Shown here in pieces: positions 35,985 through 44,981 of a stretch of DNA of 64,000 nt. Origin of the DNA: CAYLKS01 sp964384205 [NCBI: uncultured bacterium] (lineage in GTDB: Bacteria > JAGOEH01); assembly GCA_964384205.1 (NCBI GenBank), contig CAYLKS010000005.1:18573-82572 (forward strand). The letters are read 5' to 3'. Made by a program: the position numbers and the translations under genes. The notes under the pieces were generated by a model, which was given only the letters and a program-made list of their open reading frames with translations, made no database searches and was not told where the DNA came from. Positions within the stretch are counted from its first letter, which is position 1, and the number at the start of each line of letters is the position of its first letter.

Positions 35985-37974
35985 ATTTAAATTAGTTTCA
36001 AATTTTGATGTAGTACCAGCACAAAAAGAAGCAATAGAAGAATTATTGCAAAGTATAAAAAAAGGGAATAAATACCAAACTTTATTAGGTGTTACAGGGT
36101 GCGGGAAAACATTTGTAATGGCAAATATTATTGAACAGATTAACAAGCCTGCATTAGTTATTGCTCATAACAAATCATTGGCTGCGCAATTATATAATGA
36201 ATTTAAAATGTTTTTCCCTAATAATGCTGTTGAATATTTTATTAGTTACTACGATTATTATCAACCAGAGGCATACGTCCCATCAACAGACACTTATATA
36301 GAAAAAGATACTAGTATTAATGATGAAATTGAGAGGCTAAGGCTAAAAGCAACAAGTTCACTAATGGAAAGAAGAGATGTTATAATAATCGCAAGTGTAT
36401 CATGTATTTATGGACTTGGCTCACCAGAAGATTACAAAAAATCAACATTTTTTATACAAACTGGTAAAGAATATCCAAGAAGAAAACTTTTACAAAAATT
36501 AATTAATATGTATTATGATCGAAATGACACTGCTCCTCAAAGAGGAACCTTTAGAGTTAGAGGTGATTCAATAGAAATTTATCCCGCATATGAAAAATGG
36601 GGACTAAGGCTAAATTTCTGGGGTGATGAATTAGAAGAAATAGAATTTATAGATCCACTAACAGGCAAGGCATTTGAAACTGTTAGCTCCTTTATATTAT
36701 ATCCTGCAAAACATTTTATTACATCAGAAGAAAGGTTATCAAGAGCAATTAAATCTATAAAAGAAGAACTGCAAGAAGTTATAACAAAATTTAAAAAAGA
36801 AAATAAATTAGTGGAAGCTCAGAGAATTGAACAAAGGACATTATACGATATTGAAATGATACAAGAGGTTGGCTATTGTACTGGTATAGAAAACTATTCA
36901 CGGCATTTAAGTGGTAGAGAACCTGGCAGCAGGCCATATACATTAATAGATTTTTTCCCTGAAGATTTCATTACCTTTATAGATGAAAGCCATGTTACAA
37001 TTCCACAAATAAGAGGAATGTATGCTGGCGATAGAAGTAGAAAAGAAGTATTAGTTAAATACGGATTTCGCTTACCATCAGCATTAGATAACAGGCCTAT
37101 GTTCTTCGAAGAATTTGAAAAATCAATGAATCAGGTGGTTTTTGTATCAGCAACTCCTGGACCTTATGAACTGCAAAAGTCAGGGGAAAATATTATTGAA
37201 TTACTAATCAGGCCTACAGGACTAATAGATCCTGAAATAGAAATTCATCCTGCAAAAAATCAAGTAGATCATTTTATCTCTATAGCAAGAGAGGTAACAA
37301 ATAAAGGAGAACGAATTCTTGCAACGACTTTAACTAAAAAAATGGCAGAAGATTTAACAACATATTTAATGGAAATGGGGTTTAAAACTCAATATTTACA
37401 TTCAGAAATAGATGCTTTAGAAAGAGTTGAAATACTAAGAAATTTAAGAAGGGGCGATTTTGATATCTTGGTGGGGATCAATTTATTAAGAGAAGGTTTA
37501 GACTTACCAGAAGTCAGTCTTGTTGCTATATTTGATGCAGATAAAGAAGGTTTTCTGAGAAGCCAAACTTCCTTGATACAAACAATGGGAAGGGCAGCAA
37601 GGCATATAAATGGCAAAGTTATTCTTTACGCAGATAAAATAACAGATTCTATAAAAAAAGTTATAAATGAAGTAAATAGAAGAAGAAAAATCCAGCTCGA
37701 ATATAATAAGAAATATAATATAACTCCTAAAAGTGTAAAACGAAGCATAGATGAATCTTTGAAGATCCCTGATAATTTCTCAGAAGATGCTCTCAAAGAA
37801 CTACTAAAGAAAAAAAGTTCTAAGCTAAAAACATTAAACGAAATTGAAAATACCATTGAAATATTAAAAAAACAAATGAATACTTTTGCCGATAATTTAG
37901 AATTTGAAAAAGCTGCTATAATAAGAGATGAAATAAAAAGATTAATATCGCTAACAAAAAACAAAAAAATATAA
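35977..37974 (+). CDS. uvrB: Excinuclease ABC subunit B
   Basis: UvrB is the damage-verifying helicase-like subunit of nucleotide excision repair. LLGVTGCGKTFV is Walker A (Cys in place of the common Ser). YYDYYQPEAYVPSTDTYIEK is the beta-hairpin that clamps DNA, FIDESHV is the DEAD-like box, and ILVGINLLREGLDLPEV and QTMGRAARHI are helicase motifs. A C-terminal UVR domain (about 625-660) is present. It is full length at 665 residues. The start overlaps the previous gene by eight bases. Confidence 0.97.
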   Translation: MNKFKLVSNFDVVPAQKEAIEELLQSIKKGNKYQTLLGVTGCGKTFVMANIIEQINKPALVIAHNKSLAAQLYNEFKMFFPNNAVEYFISYYDYYQPEAYVPSTDTYIEKDTSINDEIERLRLKATSSLMERRDVIIIASVSCIYGLGSPEDYKKSTFFIQTGKEYPRRKLLQKLINMYYDRNDTAPQRGTFRVRGDSIEIYPAYEKWGLRLNFWGDELEEIEFIDPLTGKAFETVSSFILYPAKHFITSEERLSRAIKSIKEELQEVITKFKKENKLVEAQRIEQRTLYDIEMIQEVGYCTGIENYSRHLSGREPGSRPYTLIDFFPEDFITFIDESHVTIPQIRGMYAGDRSRKEVLVKYGFRLPSALDNRPMFFEEFEKSMNQVVFVSATPGPYELQKSGENIIELLIRPTGLIDPEIEIHPAKNQVDHFISIAREVTNKGERILATTLTKKMAEDLTTYLMEMGFKTQYLHSEIDALERVEILRNLRRGDFDILVGINLLREGLDLPEVSLVAIFDADKEGFLRSQTSLIQTMGRAARHINGKVILYADKITDSIKKVINEVNRRRKIQLEYNKKYNITPKSVKRSIDESLKIPDNFSEDALKELLKKKSSKLKTLNEIENTIEILKKQMNTFADNLEFEKAAIIRDEIKRLISLTKNKKI

Positions 37975-37999
37975 TTATATATAAATACCATTTTTTTAT

Positions 38000-38028
38000 T
38001 TGACAAAATGTAATAATAATACTATATT
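38000..38028 (+). promoter_or_regulatory. Sigma-70-type promoter of the GGDEF-hybrid kinase unit
   Basis: TTGACA (38000-38005), 17 bases, TATATT (38023-38028). GAGGT (38043-38047) lies before ATG 38053. Confidence 0.75.
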
Positions 38029-38052
38029 ATATTGCAAAAAATGAGGTAAATT

Positions 38053-38961
38053 ATGAATAATATACCAAAAATATTATTAATTGATGATAATGAAATTGAT
38101 CTAAAATTATTAGCCAATATATTTAAAGAATACTATGAAATTCATGTCGCAAAAAATGCTAAACAAGCTTTTTCTATTTTACAAACAATCATTCCTGATT
38201 TAATTATACTTGATATAATTATACCTGAAATGGATGGATTTGAAATTCTAAAAAAAATTAGAAATGAAGAAAAAACAAAAAATATTCCCGTTGTAATTGT
38301 TACAGCAAAAACAAGTTCAGAAGATCAGGTAAAAGGATTTAAATATGGTGCAACAGATTATATTACAAAACCATTTAATATTCAGATAATAGAACTAAGG
38401 GTGAAAAATCTAATAAGTCTTAAAAGAAGAACTGATCTTTTAGAAAAAATGGCACTGATAGATGGATTAACTGAAATACCGAATAGAAGAAGATTCGATG
38501 AACAAATTAAAATTGAATGGAACAGACATTTAAGACATAAAGAACCACTATCACTAATAATGGTAGATATTGATGATTTTAAAACTTATAATGATAATTA
38601 CGGACATTTAGCTGGTGATTATTGTTTAAAAAAAATATCCAGTATATTAAAAAATTCTCTAAAAAGATCTGCTGATTTTATAGCACGCTATGGCGGAGAA
38701 GAGTTTTGTATAATTCTACCTAACACTGATCATAATGGTGCTCTTGCTATTGCAAATAATATGAAAAAAAATATTAATAATGCGAAAATTGAACATAAAT
38801 TTTCACCCACAATACCATATGTTACATTAAGTTTTGGCTTAACAACAACCATGCCGGATAAAAATAAAGATCATCTTACCTTTATAAAACTTGCCGATAA
38901 AATGCTATATAAATCAAAATCCCAGGGCAAAAATACCATTAATTCTATAATTTATGAATAG
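38053..38961 (+). CDS. Response regulator with GGDEF domain (diguanylate cyclase)
   Basis: Residues 1-125 form a receiver domain with Asp11-Asp12, phosphoacceptor Asp54 (DLIILDIIIPEMDG) and the Thr/Lys sites. Residues about 130-300 form a GGDEF domain. The active site is GGEEF, and an RxxD inhibitory site (RSAD) lies five residues before it, so product feedback is likely. MVDIDDFKTYNDNYGH is the metal-binding strand. It has a PleD-like layout, with one receiver. The kinase gene overlaps it by eight bases, so that kinase is its obvious partner. Confidence 0.95.
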   Translation: MNNIPKILLIDDNEIDLKLLANIFKEYYEIHVAKNAKQAFSILQTIIPDLIILDIIIPEMDGFEILKKIRNEEKTKNIPVVIVTAKTSSEDQVKGFKYGATDYITKPFNIQIIELRVKNLISLKRRTDLLEKMALIDGLTEIPNRRRFDEQIKIEWNRHLRHKEPLSLIMVDIDDFKTYNDNYGHLAGDYCLKKISSILKNSLKRSADFIARYGGEEFCIILPNTDHNGALAIANNMKKNINNAKIEHKFSPTIPYVTLSFGLTTTMPDKNKDHLTFIKLADKMLYKSKSQGKNTINSIIYE

Positions 38962-41900
38962 TAACCTCTTTAGTAAAATAAAATTCTATATAAATAATTT
39001 ATCAATAAGAAAAAAAATATTCCTGGCTTTTTCTATTTCTATTTTAATAGTAATTATTATGTTTGAACTTTTGTTATATTCATTTATAACTAATATAATA
39101 ACAAAACATATAAAAAAACAATTAGATGAAACTTCATATTTATTATTAAATTCTGTCAGAACAAGTATAGAGCTAAGCATAGGAAACTATTTAAAAGCTT
39201 ACAGTAAAATGCTTACTTCGAATTCTCAAAAAGAATCTGATACAGATATAATAAGATATTTTATATACGATACTCTGGCAATCAAAATCAAAAATCCAAA
39301 AAAATGGGATAACATATTTCTAAAATCAATAAAAGATAGTATAAATTCAAATAAATCTTTCTTTAAAAAACAAATCAAGAAAAATTATTTCTATTTTTAT
39401 GTAACTAAAAAAGAAAATCAATATATCATCCTATACATGAATACTAAAAATTGTTTAAAAATGATCAATTTTCAAGAGTTAAAAAACTTAATAAAATCAA
39501 TCAAATTGGGAAAAACAGGCTATCCTTACGTTATAAATAGCAAAGGAACTCTTATAATACATCCTAAATTAGAAGGTGAAAATATATATAATGCTGTCGA
39601 TGAAAATGGTTTTATGTTTGTAAAAGAAATATGCACAAAAAAAGATGGAGAAATTGTTTATAAATGGAAAAATCCAGGTGAACAATATAAAAGAAAAAAA
39701 ATTGCTATATTTCATTACCTTCCAGAATTAGACTGGATAATAGCATCTTCTGGATATTTTAACGAATTTTATTCTCCTGTAGAAAAAATATCAATAATAA
39801 TGATTATATTTCTTTTAGTGAATTTTTTGGTCATTTTTATAATTTCATTGATATTAAGCAACTACTTTTCCAGACCAATAAAAACACTCATTCAAACATT
39901 ACAAAAAACGCATGATGAAGATTTTAATCAATACTGCAACATTGAATCTCAGGATGAATTCGGACAACTGGCAAATTATTTTAATATATTTATAGAATCA
40001 ATTTCAAATTTTACAAAAAATTTAAAAAAATCTGAAGCTCAATATAGAACTATATTTGAAAATTCTCTGGTAGGTATATTTCAGATAACTCTTGATGGTA
40101 AATTCAATATTATCAATAACGCTTTTGTAAAAATATTCGGATACAACTCAATTGATGATTTCAAAAAACATGTAAAAACATTTAAAGAATTACTAAAAAA
40201 TAAAGAAGATTTCTATAAATTATTAGAAGAAATAAAACAAGAAAAACAGATATCCGGACAGGAACTTATACTAAAAAGTAAAAGTAATACAGAAATCTAT
40301 ATTGAAATATATTGTAGCCTGACAAAATACTTCGATACTTATGAAATTATAGAAGGCTTTATACATGATATTACTGTAACTAAAATAGCTTTTAAGGCAT
40401 TGGAAGAAAGTGAAAGAGTATTCAAAATTATATTTCAATCATCTCCTATCGGTATGGTATTAACAGATGAAAATTTCAATATCCAAACATTTAATAGCAC
40501 ATTCACAAAAATTTTTAAATTTAAAAATATACATAATATTAAGAAAATAAATATTAAAAAACTACTCAAAATAAATGATATAAAAAATGAATTAACAAGT
40601 ATAACTAAAGAAGTCACTTTAGATAACGAGTTATCAGGCAACAATGAAACTCTTTATTTAGATATAATAATACAACCTTTATTCGATTATAAACTCAAAA
40701 AAAATAATACCTATTTAATCATAATAAATGATATTACTCCAAAAAAATTAATCGAAAAAAAAGAACAAGAGGTACAAGCCTTAAAATATGAATCTAAGGC
40801 AAAAAGTCAATTCATTTCCACAGTAAGCCACGAACTACGAACTCCTCTAAACACAATACTGGGATCATTATATATAATAGAAAAAACAAATTTAGACCAT
40901 AAACAATTACTTCTATTTAAAAGAATAGAAGTAGCGGCCAAATTACTACTTGGAATTATCAATGATATTTTAGAATTATATAAAATAGATTATTCCTCAA
41001 TAGAATTGTCAAATATCGACTTTTCTCTTATCGATATACTAAATAATATAAGAACATTTTTCTATGATGAATTAAACAAAAAAAAATTAAATTTTATAAT
41101 ATCAATCAAAGAAAATACTCCTGTATATTTCAAAGGAGACCCTTTAAGAATTCAACAAATTCTTATTAATCTTATAAAAAATTCTATAAAATTCACAGAA
41201 AAAGGCTCTATAAAAATAGAAATCTATGAAAGAAAAAACTACCAGCAGGATAATAATAAGCATAACATAATATTTAAAGTTATAGACTCAGGAAAAGGTA
41301 TAAGTAAAGATATGATAAAAAATATATTTGATGAATTCTCAAGAGAAAACAATTATATAGAAGGTCTTGGATTAGGCCTATCTATTGTAAAAAAATTAAT
41401 AGACATAATGAATGGAAATATAGAAATAACATCACAACCGAATATAGGAACAGAAGTCAAATTTACTATTCCATTAGAAGAATCCTATAAAACAGCAATT
41501 ACCATCGAAAAAATAAAAAAAGAATTATCACAACTAACTATGATAGTCTTAAGTGATAATATAGAAAGTTTTCAATTCTTTAAGAAGATAAAAAAACAAT
41601 ATAAAAATGAAAATATTATAATAGCCAATAATGAAACAGATTTTATAAAAATTTTAAATAAAAATATTGATCCTGATATTGTAATCATAGACATTAATAA
41701 GCATATAATAAAACAAAACAAAATTTTAAATAATATAGAAAAACTATCTTCATCTAAAAAGCCATTTATTATCTCTATAGGAAATATGGGAGATCAACTT
41801 ATTCTAAATACAATCAAAACATCATATATAGACGCTATAATTTCCCGACCAATTAATGAATTAACACTTTTTAATATATTCTTATTTCATTTAGATATGT

Positions 41901-42928
41901 CAGTAGAGGAAGACTATAAAATATATGATAATATAAAATACGAATACTCAAAACTAAAAAATTTAAAATGTCTTATAGTAGATGATAATGAAATAAATTT
42001 AGAAATATTAAATGAACTTTTAGCAGAACTTAATATAAAAACAGAAACTATAAATTCCAGTAAAAAAGCTATTCAAAAAATAGAAAAAAAACATGACTAT
42101 TACGATTTTATTTTGATGGATATTAATATGCCAGAAATAAATGGAATAGAATTATTGAATAAAATACGCAACTTCGAAAAAAACAATAATTTACAAGATA
42201 TACCAATATTTGCACTAACTGCATATCCAGATAAAGAATATAATTTTATTAATATTGGATTCGTTGATATAATTCCAAAACCAATAAGTCCTGAAATATT
42301 ATATAATAAAATACTAAATTATTTTGTAAAAGATAAAATATATATTTTACCTGATGAATTCGATAATACTAAAACAAATAAAATGAATATCCAATATGGT
42401 TTAAAAAATACAAATAATAATATAAATCTTTATATAAATTTAGTACAAAAATTAATTTCTAACTATAATGAATCTAAAAAGAAAACTTCTAATTATCTCA
42501 ATAAAAAAAAGAAACAAAAATTACATAATATTTTTCATATGCTCAAAGGAACCTCATCTAATCTGGGACTTTTTAATATAAGTTCATTATGTAATAGTAT
42601 AATAGACTATATTAAAAATGAACAATATAACAAAATAAAAGATATCTATGAACAAATAAACCAAGAAATATCATATGTGGAAACACAAATAAACACTATG
42701 CAAACTACAAATACTTCAATAATAAAATCCACTGAAAATATATCTTCCTCATATGAAAAATTATTAGAATATCTTAAAAGCGGCAATATAAAAGCAGTGA
42801 ATCATTTCAATATACTAAAAAATTATTTAGAAAAAAATTACAATATAGATATTAAAAGAATACAACAACTAATAGATAATTTTGATTTTGAAGATGCATA
42901 TTTATATCTAAAAAACATAATAAAATAA
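38954..42928 (+). CDS. Hybrid sensor histidine kinase (Cache-HAMP-PAS-PAS-HK-REC-REC-Hpt)
   Basis: The 1324-residue protein has membrane segments at about 22-45 and 278-302. A periplasmic Cache-type sensor lies between them (GKTGYPYVINSKGTLIIHP), followed by HAMP (about 303-358) and two PAS domains (about 360-475 and 480-605). The kinase core has His626 (VSHELRTPLN), the N box (QILINLIKNSIKFTEKG) and GLGLGLSIVKK. The first receiver (about 858-975) has lost the acidic pair and its Lys (ISRPIN), so it is probably a pseudo-receiver. The second (about 1003-1120) is intact with Asp1056. The final Hpt domain has His1195 (HMLKGTSSNLG). Phosphorelay to the adjacent GGDEF regulator is likely. The ligand is unknown. 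Confidence 0.94.
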   Translation: MNSNLFSKIKFYINNLSIRKKIFLAFSISILIVIIMFELLLYSFITNIITKHIKKQLDETSYLLLNSVRTSIELSIGNYLKAYSKMLTSNSQKESDTDIIRYFIYDTLAIKIKNPKKWDNIFLKSIKDSINSNKSFFKKQIKKNYFYFYVTKKENQYIILYMNTKNCLKMINFQELKNLIKSIKLGKTGYPYVINSKGTLIIHPKLEGENIYNAVDENGFMFVKEICTKKDGEIVYKWKNPGEQYKRKKIAIFHYLPELDWIIASSGYFNEFYSPVEKISIIMIIFLLVNFLVIFIISLILSNYFSRPIKTLIQTLQKTHDEDFNQYCNIESQDEFGQLANYFNIFIESISNFTKNLKKSEAQYRTIFENSLVGIFQITLDGKFNIINNAFVKIFGYNSIDDFKKHVKTFKELLKNKEDFYKLLEEIKQEKQISGQELILKSKSNTEIYIEIYCSLTKYFDTYEIIEGFIHDITVTKIAFKALEESERVFKIIFQSSPIGMVLTDENFNIQTFNSTFTKIFKFKNIHNIKKINIKKLLKINDIKNELTSITKEVTLDNELSGNNETLYLDIIIQPLFDYKLKKNNTYLIIINDITPKKLIEKKEQEVQALKYESKAKSQFISTVSHELRTPLNTILGSLYIIEKTNLDHKQLLLFKRIEVAAKLLLGIINDILELYKIDYSSIELSNIDFSLIDILNNIRTFFYDELNKKKLNFIISIKENTPVYFKGDPLRIQQILINLIKNSIKFTEKGSIKIEIYERKNYQQDNNKHNIIFKVIDSGKGISKDMIKNIFDEFSRENNYIEGLGLGLSIVKKLIDIMNGNIEITSQPNIGTEVKFTIPLEESYKTAITIEKIKKELSQLTMIVLSDNIESFQFFKKIKKQYKNENIIIANNETDFIKILNKNIDPDIVIIDINKHIIKQNKILNNIEKLSSSKKPFIISIGNMGDQLILNTIKTSYIDAIISRPINELTLFNIFLFHLDMSVEEDYKIYDNIKYEYSKLKNLKCLIVDDNEINLEILNELLAELNIKTETINSSKKAIQKIEKKHDYYDFILMDINMPEINGIELLNKIRNFEKNNNLQDIPIFALTAYPDKEYNFINIGFVDIIPKPISPEILYNKILNYFVKDKIYILPDEFDNTKTNKMNIQYGLKNTNNNINLYINLVQKLISNYNESKKKTSNYLNKKKKQKLHNIFHMLKGTSSNLGLFNISSLCNSIIDYIKNEQYNKIKDIYEQINQEISYVETQINTMQTTNTSIIKSTENISSSYEKLLEYLKSGNIKAVNHFNILKNYLEKNYNIDIKRIQQLIDNFDFEDAYLYLKNIIK

Positions 42929-43230
42929 TTATAAAAATATTGTCTATTTTTTAGTTAAATTTTATAACAAGTATCTAATATGAATAAGAGGGGTATAAAA
43001 AGGTAAACATAATATGATTTTGCTTTATAACCATACAATAAAACTATATTGAAATATTTGCCAATATAAGAATATACAACAGAAAAACTAAAATTTGCTA
43101 TCTTTTATATAAAGCTGGATTGATTTATATTCTCATAAAAATTTATTTGTAGTTTCAATTATCTTTATAAGAAAAAATTTTCTGAAAGAATACAATATTA
43201 GTTTTTTACACAATTAACAATACATTTCAC
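42929..43230 (+). other. AT-rich gap with no visible gene
   Basis: No reading frame, tRNA, strong hairpin or repeat was found. A promoter for the next gene lies at its right edge and is listed separately. Confidence 0.6.
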
Positions 43231-43259
43231 TTGATTTTCAAACATTAGTTAGCTATATT
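43231..43259 (+). promoter_or_regulatory. Promoter giving a probably leaderless transglutaminase-like mRNA
   Basis: TTGATT (43231-43236), 17 bases, TATATT (43254-43259). A start about seven bases later falls at the ATG (43267), and there is no ribosome site before it. Confidence 0.6.
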
Positions 43260-43266
43260 TTACCAT

Positions 43267-44265
43267 ATGAAAAAATTCAAAAAAATAAGCCTAATCTCTA
43301 TTATTTTTATAATAATTTTTGGAGTAGGCAGTTTTTTATTATATAATGAAATTACAATTATTGTAATTTCAAAACAATTTCATAATGAAAATAAATACAA
43401 AACAGCTAAAGCAATTTTTGATTATACAAGACTAAATATACCTTTTGCAAAATTCACATTTGGGCCTATATATGATAATATTTTAGGACCAATAGAAAGA
43501 ACCAGCGGTTATTGTGATCAACAATCAAATTTTTTTGTCCAAATATGTGAAGCATCAAACATTAATGCGAGAATGCTAATGTTAAATTGCTGGGATAGCA
43601 TATCTTGCCATACTTTAGCTGAAGTTAAAATCAAAAACAAATGGATTCTATTTGATCTCACATACGGATATATCTTTAAATATCATAACAAACTTCTATC
43701 TAAAGATGAACTATATAATTATAAATTCTTATTGGATAGTATTTATTTTTCTTATTATAAACCTAAATTTTATACTACAGGTAAAGTAGAATATCTTTCT
43801 TATAAAAGAAAAATTGTTTACAACATTCTCAATTTTCTATACCCAATTTTCTCAAATTTTAGAAATATCTATCAAGATATTTATCTTTTCTTTAGTACTC
43901 TAAATCAACAAAAAAATGAAAAACTCTTTAAGATTGCCCGACATTATCAATTATATAATCGATTTGATAAGGCTATAATTTACTACAAAAAATTGCAAAA
44001 AATCAAAAACTATAAATATAACGATAGAACGCTTTATTTACTATCACTAATATACATCAAGCAAAATAAAATAGAATTAGCAAAAAAGACATTAATAAAC
44101 TTAGTCAGTAAATATCCAAACTCATCTATAAAGGATATAGCATATTATTTATTATATTTATACTCAAAAAATAAAGATGAAAAAAACAACTTTTTATCTA
44201 AATCAAACTATTTTGATGCCCTTCTTATCAAGGATAAAAATTTCTCTCAATTTTTTAAAAGATAA
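43267..44265 (+). CDS. Membrane-anchored transglutaminase-like protein with TPR region
   Basis: A 332-residue protein with an N-terminal membrane anchor (about 8-27). A transglutaminase-like core has the triad Cys83 (GYCDQQSNF), His115 (SCHTLAEV) and Asp130 (WILFDLTYG), as in bacterial transglutaminase-like peptidases. The C-terminal third (from about residue 220) is alpha-helical and TPR-like (NRFDKAIIYYKKLQ). The substrate is unknown. A homopolymer run near the stop could hide a frameshift, because an overlapping frame (to 44374) continues with a TPR-like helix. There is no ribosome site. Confidence 0.78.
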   Translation: MKKFKKISLISIIFIIIFGVGSFLLYNEITIIVISKQFHNENKYKTAKAIFDYTRLNIPFAKFTFGPIYDNILGPIERTSGYCDQQSNFFVQICEASNINARMLMLNCWDSISCHTLAEVKIKNKWILFDLTYGYIFKYHNKLLSKDELYNYKFLLDSIYFSYYKPKFYTTGKVEYLSYKRKIVYNILNFLYPIFSNFRNIYQDIYLFFSTLNQQKNEKLFKIARHYQLYNRFDKAIIYYKKLQKIKNYKYNDRTLYLLSLIYIKQNKIELAKKTLINLVSKYPNSSIKDIAYYLLYLYSKNKDEKNNFLSKSNYFDALLIKDKNFSQFFKR

Positions 44266-44659
44266 ACTATCAAAATTCGCCTTGATATGTTATATTATAT
44301 CAAAAAATGCTAATTTTTTATATAAAAAAAAATATACAAAAGCTAAATATTATCACAATAATTCAGAAACATAGTTACAGCTTAAAAATAATAGCCTACA
44401 TCTGACGATTCTTTATCCCTCTAAAAAATAAAATAAAGTCTTTTACTATTGAATCTGTGATAATAGAAATAAAAAATTTTTGCCCTACAAATAAAACATT
44501 ATAATATCCACACTATGATAAAGTATATTTTAAAAATATGCTATAATTTGTCCCCATTTATAATAAACAATAATCCTATGATTTTCTAACTAATTATAAA
44601 AAAATCTCTCAGAAGGATATTATATATCTTATTTTCCCATATATCTATTAAAAAAAATA
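44266..44659 (+). other. AT-rich gap, possible frameshifted tail but no gene
   Basis: The first 110 bases carry an overlapping open frame (44177-44374) that could be a shifted continuation of the previous gene. The rest shows no gene, RNA or repeat. Confidence 0.5.
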
Positions 44660-44688
44660 TTGACTTTTTGAATCAATTTTATTAATAT
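44660..44688 (+). promoter_or_regulatory. Promoter of tRNA-His
   Basis: TTGACT (44660-44665), 17 bases, TAATAT (44683-44688). It is overlapped by a 30-bp palindrome. Confidence 0.65.
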
Positions 44689-44699
44689 AAAATTGATTC
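44670..44699. repeat. Perfect palindrome over the tRNA-His promoter
   Basis: GAATCAATTTTAT (44670-44682), four bases, then its exact reverse complement (44687-44699). It covers the spacer, the -10 box and the expected transcript start. It ends two bases before the tRNA. Confidence 0.7.
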
Positions 44700-44701
44700 G
44701 T

Positions 44702-44776
44702 GGTGGGTATAGCTCAGCTGGTTAGAGTGCCAGATTGTGGCTCTGGTGGTCATGGGTTCAAATCCCATTACCCACC
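44702..44776 (+). tRNA. tRNA-His(GTG)
   Basis: GTGGGTA pairs with TACCCAC. The extra G at position -1 (44702) and C73 (44776) mark tRNA-His. The anticodon stem CCAGA/TCTGG encloses TTGTGGC, giving GTG. CCA is not encoded. A T-run follows and may end transcription. Confidence 0.97.
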
Positions 44777-44981
44777 CTTTTTTTATTTATAAAATTCCCT
44801 GCTAAAATTTTTTAATAGATTAAAAATAAAAAAGTATTGATAAAATATTTATTTATTCATTTTAAAATGTATCCAGCTATGATTAAATATTTCTCAAAAT
44901 ATTGATATTTAACAATAAAATTATTTTCATAACCACCTCATTACATAAAATTTATTTATAAAAAAACACTTATTTTAATAC
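44777..44981 (-). other. Short AT-rich gap, no gene
   Basis: This region holds the T-run after tRNA-His and the AT-rich sequence after the carB stop. No frame, stem-loop terminator or repeat was seen. Confidence 0.5.
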
